Positions 41,680 through 50,109 of a DNA stretch of 64,000 nt are shown here, in pieces (position 1 is the first letter of the stretch; each line of letters opens with the position of its first letter). Where the stretch lies: positions 1,120,900 through 1,184,899 of the forward strand of contig NZ_CP047593.1 of NCBI RefSeq assembly GCF_009905215.1, given 5' to 3'. This DNA comes from Tichowtungia aerotolerans. Lineage in GTDB: Bacteria; Verrucomicrobiota; Kiritimatiellia; Kiritimatiellales; Tichowtungiaceae. Made by a program: the position numbers and the translations under genes. Below the pieces are notes generated by a model. That model had not been told where the DNA came from, made no database searches, and was given only the letters and a program-made list of their open reading frames with translations.

Positions 41680-42451
41680 GCGGCGGTCGGACCGCGGCAG
41701 GATAACCCGGCAGGATTTCAGACAACGCCTGCTTAATTTTTGCAATGGCAAACGGTCCGGAGGCGCGGGCGTTTACTGCATCAACCAACGACTGGAGCTC
41801 GGGAGCCTGCGATTTTTCGATCCGCAGATACGGCAGCGGATCAATACTGGCCGATGCGCTGACAAATCCCTTTGCTCCCGCCGCGTATGCCTCCGAAATT
41901 CTACGGTCTCCACCGACAAAATAATTCGGGGTCGCCGGAATCAGCGACAGGTCAGCAGAGGAATCTTTTACGCCCCAGTGCGGAATATCTTTCAGCAGCT
42001 CAGGAGTCAGTGTATTGCCGACGTGCTTCGGGAAATTATAGAGAATCAGCGGGAGATCACTTCCGAGTGACAGGCGACAGAACCATTCCACCAAACCGTC
42101 CACCGGTGCGTTTGCGAAGTAATAGGGAGGCAGCGTGGCAATAAAGTCCGCTCCTGCCTCCTGCGCATGGTGCGCCGTTTCCAAACATTGGAAAAGTGCC
42201 GGAGATGCCAAATGAAAAATCAGCGAGCCCTTCCACGCCTCGCGGCTGACGCGCAGCAGCTTCATCTGTTCTTCCGGCGTCAGAGAAAAAAACTCGCCCG
42301 TCGTACCGTTCACCAGCAGATTGCGAACACCGCATTCCGCCAGCCAGTCGAGATGCGAAAGAAACGCCCCGAAATCAATCGCATCATCATCGCCAAAAGG
42401 CGTCGGCACCGGCACCACCAGACCTTCCAGAGTAGAAACAGCTTTTTTCAT
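41657..42451 (-). CDS. DapA-family aldolase/lyase
   Basis: A class I aldolase of 264 residues, slightly short for the family (about 290). PVPTPFGDDDAIDF, NGTTGEFFSLTPEEQ and LILYNFPKHVG (catalytic Tyr) are clear, and GVKDSSADL carries the Schiff-base Lys. The neighbourhood does not suggest lysine synthesis, so 2-keto-3-deoxygluconate aldolase, N-acetylneuraminate lyase or a dihydrodipicolinate synthase role are all possible. A palindrome copy at 42179-42193 encodes FQCLETAH. The ATG at 42451 lacks a Shine-Dalgarno; the divergent methyltransferase starts only 28 bp away. Confidence 0.87.
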   Translation of the reverse strand: MKKAVSTLEGLVVPVPTPFGDDDAIDFGAFLSHLDWLAECGVRNLLVNGTTGEFFSLTPEEQMKLLRVSREAWKGSLIFHLASPALFQCLETAHHAQEAGADFIATLPPYYFANAPVDGLVEWFCRLSLGSDLPLILYNFPKHVGNTLTPELLKDIPHWGVKDSSADLSLIPATPNYFVGGDRRISEAYAAGAKGFVSASASIDPLPYLRIEKSQAPELQSLVDAVNARASGPFAIAKIKQALSEILPGYPAAVRPPLTSAPVG

Positions 42452-42479
42452 AGAAAAATATGCTAGGCTTCTTCGCTTT

Positions 42480-43133
42480 ATGACGAAACAGGAAAACACA
42501 TCAAACTGTCCGCTGTGCAACGCGCTCAGCGATCCATTCTGCGCCGACCGCACGCGGGAATACCTGCGCTGCCCGTGCTGCGACCTGATTTTTGTTCCGC
42601 CGAAGCTGCGCCTTTCGATGGAGGCTGAAAAAGCGCGCTACGACCTGCATCAGAACGATTCCGCGGATTCCGGATATCGGAAGTTTATGAATCGTCTTTT
42701 TCAACCCTTGGAAAAAAAGCTGTCACCCGGCGCGGGCGGTCTGGACTTCGGCTGCGGTCCCGGCCCCACGCTGTCGCTGATGTTTGAAGAAGCCGGTTAT
42801 CCTTGCGCTATCTACGATCTGCATTACGCCAACGACCCGTCTGTCTTCGAGAGGCAGTATGACTTTCTCACCTGCTCGGAAACCATGGAGCATATGTATC
42901 GCCCGCGCGAAGAATTCAAGCGGTTTCTAACGCTGGTGAAGCCCGGCGGCTGGATCGGCATCATGACCCAGCTGCACGACCACGCCCCCGTTCCGTTCGA
43001 GCGCTGGCACTACAAAAACGATGACACCCATGTCTGCTTTTTCTCAACACAGACTTTTCAATGGCTGGAAAAAACCTACAGCCTTCATCTCGAATTTCAT
43101 TCGGACAATGTCATCCTCATCCTCTCTCCCTGA
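42480..43133 (+). CDS. SAM-dependent methyltransferase with N-terminal zinc ribbon
   Basis: A class I methyltransferase of 217 residues. Two cysteine pairs (NCPLCNAL and RCPCCDL) form an N-terminal zinc ribbon, followed by the SAM-binding GGLDFGCGPGPTLSLMFEE and the acidic YDLHYANDPSVF, and FLTLVKPGGWIGIMTQL near the end of the fold. The family (Methyltransf_23-like) often works beside glycan or O-antigen genes. FQPLEKK and FQWLEKT, from decayed palindromes at 42699-42713 and 43055-43071, flank the fold. No Shine-Dalgarno precedes the ATG, and TATGCT lies 15 bases upstream, so the leader may be short. Confidence 0.87.
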   Translation: MTKQENTSNCPLCNALSDPFCADRTREYLRCPCCDLIFVPPKLRLSMEAEKARYDLHQNDSADSGYRKFMNRLFQPLEKKLSPGAGGLDFGCGPGPTLSLMFEEAGYPCAIYDLHYANDPSVFERQYDFLTCSETMEHMYRPREEFKRFLTLVKPGGWIGIMTQLHDHAPVPFERWHYKNDDTHVCFFSTQTFQWLEKTYSLHLEFHSDNVILILSP

Positions 43134-43235
43134 AAGGGAAGACGCCGCGAACTCAAGCAACCGGAGGCTGCTCCCAGCAAAACAAAGGCCGAGCCGAATC
43201 CGAAGACGGTTTTCTTCTGGCTGAATAAGAAAATT

Positions 43236-46200
43236 TCAGGGCAGCAGAACATCCACTTTGTAATAACCCTGCATGAAACGATTGGTGTCGATAATCGAAA
43301 AGCCCGCCCCGTTTCCCTCGGAATTTGTCAGCACAGACCACTGTCTGGACTGCAGGTTGGTGGAAACAAAAACCGCATAGAGCCGTCCGGTTTGAGTGGC
43401 AAACCACAGATCCGGGAATTCTCCGGACAACTGAAGGACTGACTCGGCATTCGTCGGATCGGTCCCGGCGACATATTCATGCCAGTTGTCGAAACCGTCG
43501 CCGTCCGGATCGGCGTTGTCTTTGGACAGCCCCACCGCGATCTGCGCCGGAGAAAACTGCAACGCAGTCCACGCTTCCGGCGGTATTGCATCCGAAACGA
43601 CCTGAAGCATTCCGCTGCCGCCCAGCCGGAAACTGTCGTAATCAGCACCCGACCCCGGCGCGCCCCAGGAACCGGCGGAGGCCCAGCTCTGTCCGCCGTC
43701 AAACGACAAAGCACGCACCGCAATATTTTCCGAAAGCGAAACGACGGCGGCGCCGATCAGCAGATAAAGATCCGGATGCAATGTCGTTGCTGAAAGCATC
43801 CCCTCCCGCACATCAATCATTCCGGAAATTCCGGACGCATCGTCCAGTTCCAGCGTTCCGCCGCCGGTCTTGCGCAGCGTTCCGCTTTCTCCCGGTTTGT
43901 CTGCAATCGTCACCCCCGGTTCCAGCTGCATCGAATATCCGGATTCGATCCGAAACTCGCGTGTGCCTGTGCCCGCCAGCTGGACACTCCCGCCCGCAGC
44001 AGTTTTCACAAGTGCATCGCGCGCGCCGGGGGCGAATACGCCGCTGTTGAATTCAAACACCGAATCCGGATTTGCAAATGTAACGGTGGAAACCGAAGCG
44101 GTGCCGCCGTCGAGAATGTATTTTCCCCGCGTCAAATTCTGGCCGAGTCTCAAACCGTAATCCCAATGGTTGACGGTTACAGTTCCAGCCGTCTGGCGAA
44201 ACACGGTCGCATCGCCTGATTTTGATACGCCACCCAGTTCAATCTGTGTCTGAACCGTGAGCGCCCCCGCTTCATGCGTGTAGTACGAGATATTTGACGA
44301 AAGGCCCACTGTATCCAGCAGAAAATTCCGCACGGCGATTCCCCCGGCATCGACAATATCCGCCGCGGCATTCTCATCGCCATTGACCACCGCCAGCCGC
44401 GCACCGAACCAGACATTGTCGAACATATCGATCGAACCCGTTCCGTCGCCGACCGCAAAACGCCCTGTACTCAAACCGTCATTCACAATCCGCAAACCGG
44501 CGGTATTCCAATAATTGGAAGCCGAATTGGAACGGGACGCTTTGAACCAGCCCGCTTCCGCCGGCTCATTAATGGTAATGGATGGATTGCCGGGGGCATA
44601 ATTCCAGACCACCCCGTTGTCGGCGGCAGGCGCAGACGGGATCCAATTCGTCGCAACATTCCAGCTGCCGCTGTGTCCCGGATCGGCCCAATGCACAGCC
44701 TCCTCAATGATCACCCCGACATACCGATCGATCGAACTGAGCGCGATTTTCACATGGTTGGTGTCGGCTGCATCAATCAGGTTGATCATCGCATCATCCG
44801 GCGAAACCACCTTCACCTGCAAATCCTTTCCGCACAGCCACGCCGGCAGCTCCGCCTCGATTTCAACCGAACCGGTTCCGGTTACCGTATAGCTGTTGAT
44901 GTCGATATCCACATTATTGACATCCATAAAAAAGCGCCCGGCCCCCTCGTCGGCATAAAGCGTGATTCCCGTTTTATGTGAAGCCGTTGTCTCGACCCGC
45001 GGCGCCAGATCGTTGAGTGCGGCGTCAAACTGTGCACGCTGCGCCGCACTGCGGTTTTCATACGCGAGATAATAGTCCATCCCCAGATTGCCGGGCAGCA
45101 CCGTGACGTTCGCATGATTCATTATAGAAGCCACAGAAAGTCCGTTGGTATTAAGAGCAAAGTTACCGGACTCTCCCAAATAAATGCCGCAGTCGCCGGC
45201 AATAACCAGCCGCCCGCCGGCGTTGAGCCACAGCTCCAGCACACCGGACACATCCGCCGGGTCCAGCACATCGACATTGGGCAGAATCAGCAGATCCAAG
45301 CCGGCCAGCTCCTCGGCATTAAGTTTCCATTCCGGCAGTACACGGTACGGAATATGCAACTCAGTCAGCGCTGTCGCCCAGCCCCAGAACGAAAACTGGT
45401 GCGGCTGGCCGTTGAAGTCGACAAACCCGCCCGGCGTCATCTGCCGCAGAATTGAAGACGAGGAATAATAAAGTCCGACCTTCTCAACGGGAATGCGGTC
45501 GCCGTAAATCGGGGCAACGAATTCGACGAATTCAAAGAAGCCGGTATTGGTCTGCTCATCACCGGGGATGCGGGAGCTGGCCGGATCAAACTTCGGAAAT
45601 GTGTGTGTAGCGAGCATTTCATAATAGAGCGCATGGCACAGTTCCGGATGTGCGAGCTCCGCTTCATAACTGTCATTATAGAGCCAGACATTGACGAAAC
45701 GGCTTTGAGCATGCTCACGAGCCAGCTTGTAAAACGGCGCATAACGCCCGACCGGCGGCAGCGTAAAGCCATCGGGGCCACTGCTGGTCTTGTAACCAAG
45801 AGACATCTCCGTGCTGACCATATCCAAATCACCACGAGACCAGCCGAGGCTGAACCCGGGGATGTCGTTGCCCGCCACAAGAAACTCGTCATTGCCCGCC
45901 GCAGCCGCCGCAGACTTAACGGCGGCATAATAACCGGACAATGCCTCTGTGCCGACCTGCCGCTTAAAGATCAGATAGGCGCGCCAAAGCGGATCATCCA
46001 GCCACCGTGAATCTTTCCAGACAGAACTGTTGAGATTGCTGCCATCCCAGCCGAATGCTGATGCTTCAGCCCGCAGGTATTCTCGGATATCAAATGTTGA
46101 AACATCCGCAATACCCATGGATAACAAGTCAACCGAACTGAATGAGTTCGCAAGATGATCCCGGAACCGGGCAACTGACCAGTCGCCGAATCCACGCTTG

Positions 46201-47000
46201 ACCGGCGTGGAACCCAGCGAATCCCACGGGCCGTAGTTATCGGTCCACATCCCATCGATTCCCGCATCGGCTGCCTGCAGGGTTGAGGCATAGGTATAGT
46301 CGTTCCAGAACGGACAGGCAGAGTCCTTTTTAAACATAATCAGCCCGGCGTAGCTATCCGACTCCTCGACATAGACCAAGCCATTGGTCGGAGCGCCGTC
46401 AATAGAGCGGTAGTCGTCAATCGAAAGTTCACCAAGCACGTTTTTGGAACAGGCGGCATCATAAACACGGCTGTTGCGCGGATCGGTATGGGGCCCGTCA
46501 TAACCGGTTGCAAGCGTGCCGTCTGGATAAGTCATTGCCGGGCCGCCGTAACGCGGATGGGTGCGCGTATAAGGCCTCGCGAACTCTTCATCGTCAAAAA
46601 AATCCTTCGCGCCAAGCCAGCGGATGGTTCCGCCGCTGTAGCTTTTCCAGCTCCAGTGATGATGAAGAATCGGCGTAAGATTGGTCTGGTCCCAGGCCTC
46701 GAGTTCTGCAACCAGGCAGTAACTTTGTCCGTAGGTTTCAAAATAGCCGATCTGTTTAAGCCCGGCTCCCTGAAACTTCTCAATCCAGGATGTTTTGCGC
46801 ACGATTCCGTCCGCCTGAAAAAAGGTGCCCCACGACGGATCCTGTCCGTTGGCATTCATGTTCACATTGCCGTGATGATTCGTGGTCACATGAATCTGCT
46901 GAGACGTCGAATCGCTGACGATGCGCGGGAAATCATCCCACCAAGGAGCCGCACTGCAGGAAGCAGCGATCGCGAAACTCGCTAAAACCGTTTTTTTCAT
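43236..47000 (-). CDS. Large secreted glycoside-hydrolase-like protein with beta-helix repeats and calcium tail
   Basis: A 1254-residue exported protein starting MKKTVLASFAIAASCSAAPW. Residues 20-500 look like a TIM-barrel hydrolase (GIDGMWTDNYGPWDS, MVSTEMSLGYKT, NVWLYNDSYEAEL); residues 515-690 resemble the glutamine-amidotransferase-like domain of GH42 enzymes (VEKVGLYYSSSSILRQM, GLDLLILPNVDVLDP, GGRLVIAGDCGIY). Then come beta-rich repeats, including an autotransporter-associated strand motif (LRKTGGGTLELDDASG). It ends with NADPDGDGFDNWHEYVAGTDPTN and QGYYKVDVLLP, the tail shared with three other proteins. It is last in the sulfatase operon, overlapping the previous gene by four bases. 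The catalytic residues are not certain. A palindrome at 44506-44520 encodes SNYWN. Confidence 0.75.
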   Translation of the reverse strand: MKKTVLASFAIAASCSAAPWWDDFPRIVSDSTSQQIHVTTNHHGNVNMNANGQDPSWGTFFQADGIVRKTSWIEKFQGAGLKQIGYFETYGQSYCLVAELEAWDQTNLTPILHHHWSWKSYSGGTIRWLGAKDFFDDEEFARPYTRTHPRYGGPAMTYPDGTLATGYDGPHTDPRNSRVYDAACSKNVLGELSIDDYRSIDGAPTNGLVYVEESDSYAGLIMFKKDSACPFWNDYTYASTLQAADAGIDGMWTDNYGPWDSLGSTPVKRGFGDWSVARFRDHLANSFSSVDLLSMGIADVSTFDIREYLRAEASAFGWDGSNLNSSVWKDSRWLDDPLWRAYLIFKRQVGTEALSGYYAAVKSAAAAAGNDEFLVAGNDIPGFSLGWSRGDLDMVSTEMSLGYKTSSGPDGFTLPPVGRYAPFYKLAREHAQSRFVNVWLYNDSYEAELAHPELCHALYYEMLATHTFPKFDPASSRIPGDEQTNTGFFEFVEFVAPIYGDRIPVEKVGLYYSSSSILRQMTPGGFVDFNGQPHQFSFWGWATALTELHIPYRVLPEWKLNAEELAGLDLLILPNVDVLDPADVSGVLELWLNAGGRLVIAGDCGIYLGESGNFALNTNGLSVASIMNHANVTVLPGNLGMDYYLAYENRSAAQRAQFDAALNDLAPRVETTASHKTGITLYADEGAGRFFMDVNNVDIDINSYTVTGTGSVEIEAELPAWLCGKDLQVKVVSPDDAMINLIDAADTNHVKIALSSIDRYVGVIIEEAVHWADPGHSGSWNVATNWIPSAPAADNGVVWNYAPGNPSITINEPAEAGWFKASRSNSASNYWNTAGLRIVNDGLSTGRFAVGDGTGSIDMFDNVWFGARLAVVNGDENAAADIVDAGGIAVRNFLLDTVGLSSNISYYTHEAGALTVQTQIELGGVSKSGDATVFRQTAGTVTVNHWDYGLRLGQNLTRGKYILDGGTASVSTVTFANPDSVFEFNSGVFAPGARDALVKTAAGGSVQLAGTGTREFRIESGYSMQLEPGVTIADKPGESGTLRKTGGGTLELDDASGISGMIDVREGMLSATTLHPDLYLLIGAAVVSLSENIAVRALSFDGGQSWASAGSWGAPGSGADYDSFRLGGSGMLQVVSDAIPPEAWTALQFSPAQIAVGLSKDNADPDGDGFDNWHEYVAGTDPTNAESVLQLSGEFPDLWFATQTGRLYAVFVSTNLQSRQWSVLTNSEGNGAGFSIIDTNRFMQGYYKVDVLLP

Positions 47001-48685
47001 TTTGAGAAATCCGAACGAATCTTCAGCATCTCCCCATAGTCTTCAATTCCGCATCGTTTCTGCCAGTTGCGGCATGCTTCTGCCAGCTGCTGAACCAGTT
47101 CCGGTTTCTGTTTGGCGAGGTTTGTTTTTTCCGCTGGATCGGTTTTCAGATCATATAATTCATACTCAATGCCCGGCTTTTTACTGGTCAGCACATACCA
47201 GCCCGGCTCGATCAGCAGTTTCCAGCGCCCTTTATAAATGACGCCCTGCTGGCCCTTATCGTTACTGAACAGATATTCCGGCGGCGCCAGGGTTTCACCT
47301 TTCAGCACCGGCAGCAGACTGCGCCCGTCCAGCGGCGCCGTTTTGCTGCCGCGAAATTCAGACGGATAGGTTCCGCCCGCGAGCTCCAGGCAGGTCGGAA
47401 GGAAATCTCCAACCCAGCCGACACTATCCGAAATCGTTCCGGGCTTGATAACCTTCGGCCACTGGGCAATACAATGTGTCTTTGTGCCGCCCTCCCACAT
47501 CAGCGCTTTGCATCCGTAGTACGGCACATTCATCAGGTCGCCGAGATGCGAAGCCGCGCCGTTGTCAGACAGATAAATCACCAGCGTATTGTCCAGCTCG
47601 CCGGTTTTTTCCAAGGTTTGGAAAACTTTCCCGACGTTCTCATCAACCTTCTCCACCATCGCCGCATGAATGGCCGCCCGCAGCTGGTATTCCTTTTTCT
47701 TTTCCTCCGGCATCTTGCGGGCCGGAATAAAATATTTCCTAAACGACGTTTCGGCCGTCCACAACCCTTCGCGCACTAAACCGGCAACTCGATCCATTTC
47801 CACTTTCGGAAGATCCGCATAACGCGACAGATATTTATCCACCAGCTCCTGCGGCGCCTGCAGCGGAAGGTGAGGCGCGCGATATGCTATGTACATAAAG
47901 AACGGCTCCGGCTGCGCAGCGGCCTCTTCGATCATTTCAATTGCACGGTCGGTCATGCCGTCGGTGCCATAGAACGCCTTGGCAGTCTTCCCGTGATTCG
48001 GCGTGTAGGGATAGCGGTCTTTCTTTTTGTAGAAACAGTTCATGTTGTATTCACGATCGATCTTCAACCTCGCATGCTCGTTGCCTTCGAGATATTCATG
48101 CTTGTCGGCGGCCGTGAAAAACTGATGGGTCTCGCCTTCAACCAGCCCGAAAAATTCGTCAAACCCGCGCTGCGGCGGCAAGGCATTAAAGTCGGCCTCA
48201 ATTTCAGCATCCGTCAGCTCCCAGCCGGGGTGCGTCTGTTTCCACCAGGCCTGTCGCGCCGGTTGACCTTTCATCAGGCTGCCGCCGAGATGCCACTTGC
48301 CGGTCATCATCGTCCGGTACCCAGCCGCCTTCATGACTTCGGCGATCGTGGGCAGATCATACGGAAGGCGCGCGCGATAAGCGGGCTGTTTCATCTCGCG
48401 GTTCCAGCCGCCGAGCGTACCGGCGGCAAATCCGGCAAACGCCGAATCGCGGCCGGTCATCAGCGATGCCCGTGTCGGACTGCAGCGACCGTTGTTGTAA
48501 AAATTTCGGAAACGCAGACCGCTTCTCGCCATGCGGTCAATATTCGGAGTATCGATTTCGCCGCCATAACAGCCGAGATCAGAATAGCCCGAATCGTCAG
48601 TAAGAATAATCACGATATTCGGCCGCTCTGCCGCCATCCCAGCCGCCGCTCCGACTGCCGCCAATAACACATTCCATTTCATCAT
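46997..48685 (-). CDS. S1-family sulfatase
   Basis: An exported sulfatase of 562 residues. A signal peptide (MMKWNVLLAAVGAAAGMAA) precedes NIVIILTDDSGYSDLGCYG (calcium-binding Asp pair) and NNGRCSPTRASLMTG, where Cys of C-x-P-x-R becomes formylglycine. MTGKWHLGG and VIYLSDNGAASH supply further active-site residues. The general layout fits arylsulfatase A-like enzymes; the sulfated sugar is unknown. A palindrome copy at 47609-47623 encodes FQTLEKTG. It is 11 bp after another sulfatase gene. Confidence 0.95.
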   Translation of the reverse strand: MMKWNVLLAAVGAAAGMAAERPNIVIILTDDSGYSDLGCYGGEIDTPNIDRMARSGLRFRNFYNNGRCSPTRASLMTGRDSAFAGFAAGTLGGWNREMKQPAYRARLPYDLPTIAEVMKAAGYRTMMTGKWHLGGSLMKGQPARQAWWKQTHPGWELTDAEIEADFNALPPQRGFDEFFGLVEGETHQFFTAADKHEYLEGNEHARLKIDREYNMNCFYKKKDRYPYTPNHGKTAKAFYGTDGMTDRAIEMIEEAAAQPEPFFMYIAYRAPHLPLQAPQELVDKYLSRYADLPKVEMDRVAGLVREGLWTAETSFRKYFIPARKMPEEKKKEYQLRAAIHAAMVEKVDENVGKVFQTLEKTGELDNTLVIYLSDNGAASHLGDLMNVPYYGCKALMWEGGTKTHCIAQWPKVIKPGTISDSVGWVGDFLPTCLELAGGTYPSEFRGSKTAPLDGRSLLPVLKGETLAPPEYLFSNDKGQQGVIYKGRWKLLIEPGWYVLTSKKPGIEYELYDLKTDPAEKTNLAKQKPELVQQLAEACRNWQKRCGIEDYGEMLKIRSDFSK

Positions 48686-48696
48686 TATTCCTCTGA

Positions 48697-50097
48697 TTAT
48701 TTTCCGGGAAACGCACCGCTGCCGAGCCCACTACTTCCGGGAGCAAACGGTTCAGAATGCTTCGGAACCTGCGGTCGAAATTCATCCAAAACCGATGCGT
48801 TTTCCGGGTTGAGTGCCAGATTGGTTCTTTCATCCGGATCGTTCCGGTGATCATAAAGCTCTTCCGCACCATCCGCATATCGGATATAGCGCCAGCGGTC
48901 GCTGCGCAGCGCAAAATTATCCGGACCGAACACCGACAGCACCGGGGCTCGCACCTGTTTTTCTCCGCGCATCAATCCGGCGAGCGAGGTTCCCTCCAAC
49001 CCGGCCGGCTGCTCCAGTCCGGCCAGCTCGCATAATGTCGGATAAATATCGATTAATCCGACCGGCGTCTGCACAGTCTGCAGGACGGAATTCCCAGCCG
49101 GTTTAATCAGCAGCGGAACCTGCGTGGAGGCTTCCCATAAAGTCCGTTTGTACCAAAGGTTTTTCTTCCCGTTCTGCACGCCGTGGTCACCGAACAAAAC
49201 CACAATGGTATTGTCGGCCTGCCCCGATTTTTCCAGTGCGTCGAGCACCTGCCCGATGCAGTGATCGGTAAAGCTGACACAGGCACGATACGCCTGAAGA
49301 AACGAAGCCGCCCGGTTGTTTTCGCGCAGAAACCGGTTGTAATCCTGCCGGCCGAAATACCTGATCAGTTTTTTTCCGTAGGCCGGAATATCCTTGAGGT
49401 CGGCCGACTGATCCGGCAGCGGAACAATGTCCTCCAGCGGATGCAGGTCGAACCATTTCTGCGGCGCATACATCGGACAGTGCGGCCGGAAAAAACCGAC
49501 CGAAATAAAAAACGGCTGATCGGTTTTCGCCGCCTTTTCGATAAACCCGCAGGCTGACTGCGCCACTTTATAGTCGGCCGTTTCTTCGTCTTCCAAAAAC
49601 GCGCCCCAGTCATAATAGGGATGCACCGGAAGTTCCGAATCGAGATGAATGGTCTTTTCAGGAAACGGTCCAAACGCCCCCATCCATCCATGATTTGTAT
49701 CGAATGATTCAGGATCCGGTTTGCTGTGATAAATCTTACCGACCGTCGCCGACCAGTAGCCGTTCTTTCGAAAGTGCTGGGGAAGCGAAACGACATCCTC
49801 CAACGCTTCCACGTCGCGGAACATTGGGTCCAGGCTGTAAAGTCCGGTATGATGCGGATAACGACCGGTCAACAGGCTGTTGCGCGACGGACCACAGATC
49901 GGCGACTGGCAATACGCCCGGCGGAACACGACCGACTGTTCCGCCAGCCGATCCATGTTCGGCGTCTTCGCATGCGCATCGCCCAAAAATCCGACTTCCG
50001 TATTCAAATCATCCACTGCAATGAACAACACATTCGGAGCGCCCATGACACCTTGCGTTAATAAACCCGCCACCATAACACTCTTCGCTACTCTCAT
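48697..50097 (-). CDS. S1-family sulfatase, iduronate-2-sulfatase-like
   Basis: An exported sulfatase of 466 residues. NVLFIAVDDLNTEVGFLGD and CQSPICGPSRNSLLTG (modified Cys) are the hallmarks of the iduronate-2-sulfatase-like group (S1_7), supported by GKIYHSKPDPESFD and VVLFGDHGVQNGKKN. SFTDHCIGQVLDALEKSG corresponds to the place where other sulfatases here carry an intact palindrome, with only a decayed trace at about 49229-49243. It sits in the operon between the esterase-GH5 fusion and the sulfatase at 46997. The true substrate could be any 2-O-sulfated uronate or related sugar. Confidence 0.94.
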   Translation of the reverse strand: MRVAKSVMVAGLLTQGVMGAPNVLFIAVDDLNTEVGFLGDAHAKTPNMDRLAEQSVVFRRAYCQSPICGPSRNSLLTGRYPHHTGLYSLDPMFRDVEALEDVVSLPQHFRKNGYWSATVGKIYHSKPDPESFDTNHGWMGAFGPFPEKTIHLDSELPVHPYYDWGAFLEDEETADYKVAQSACGFIEKAAKTDQPFFISVGFFRPHCPMYAPQKWFDLHPLEDIVPLPDQSADLKDIPAYGKKLIRYFGRQDYNRFLRENNRAASFLQAYRACVSFTDHCIGQVLDALEKSGQADNTIVVLFGDHGVQNGKKNLWYKRTLWEASTQVPLLIKPAGNSVLQTVQTPVGLIDIYPTLCELAGLEQPAGLEGTSLAGLMRGEKQVRAPVLSVFGPDNFALRSDRWRYIRYADGAEELYDHRNDPDERTNLALNPENASVLDEFRPQVPKHSEPFAPGSSGLGSGAFPGK

Positions 50098-50109
50098 ATT
50101 ATTTCTCTC

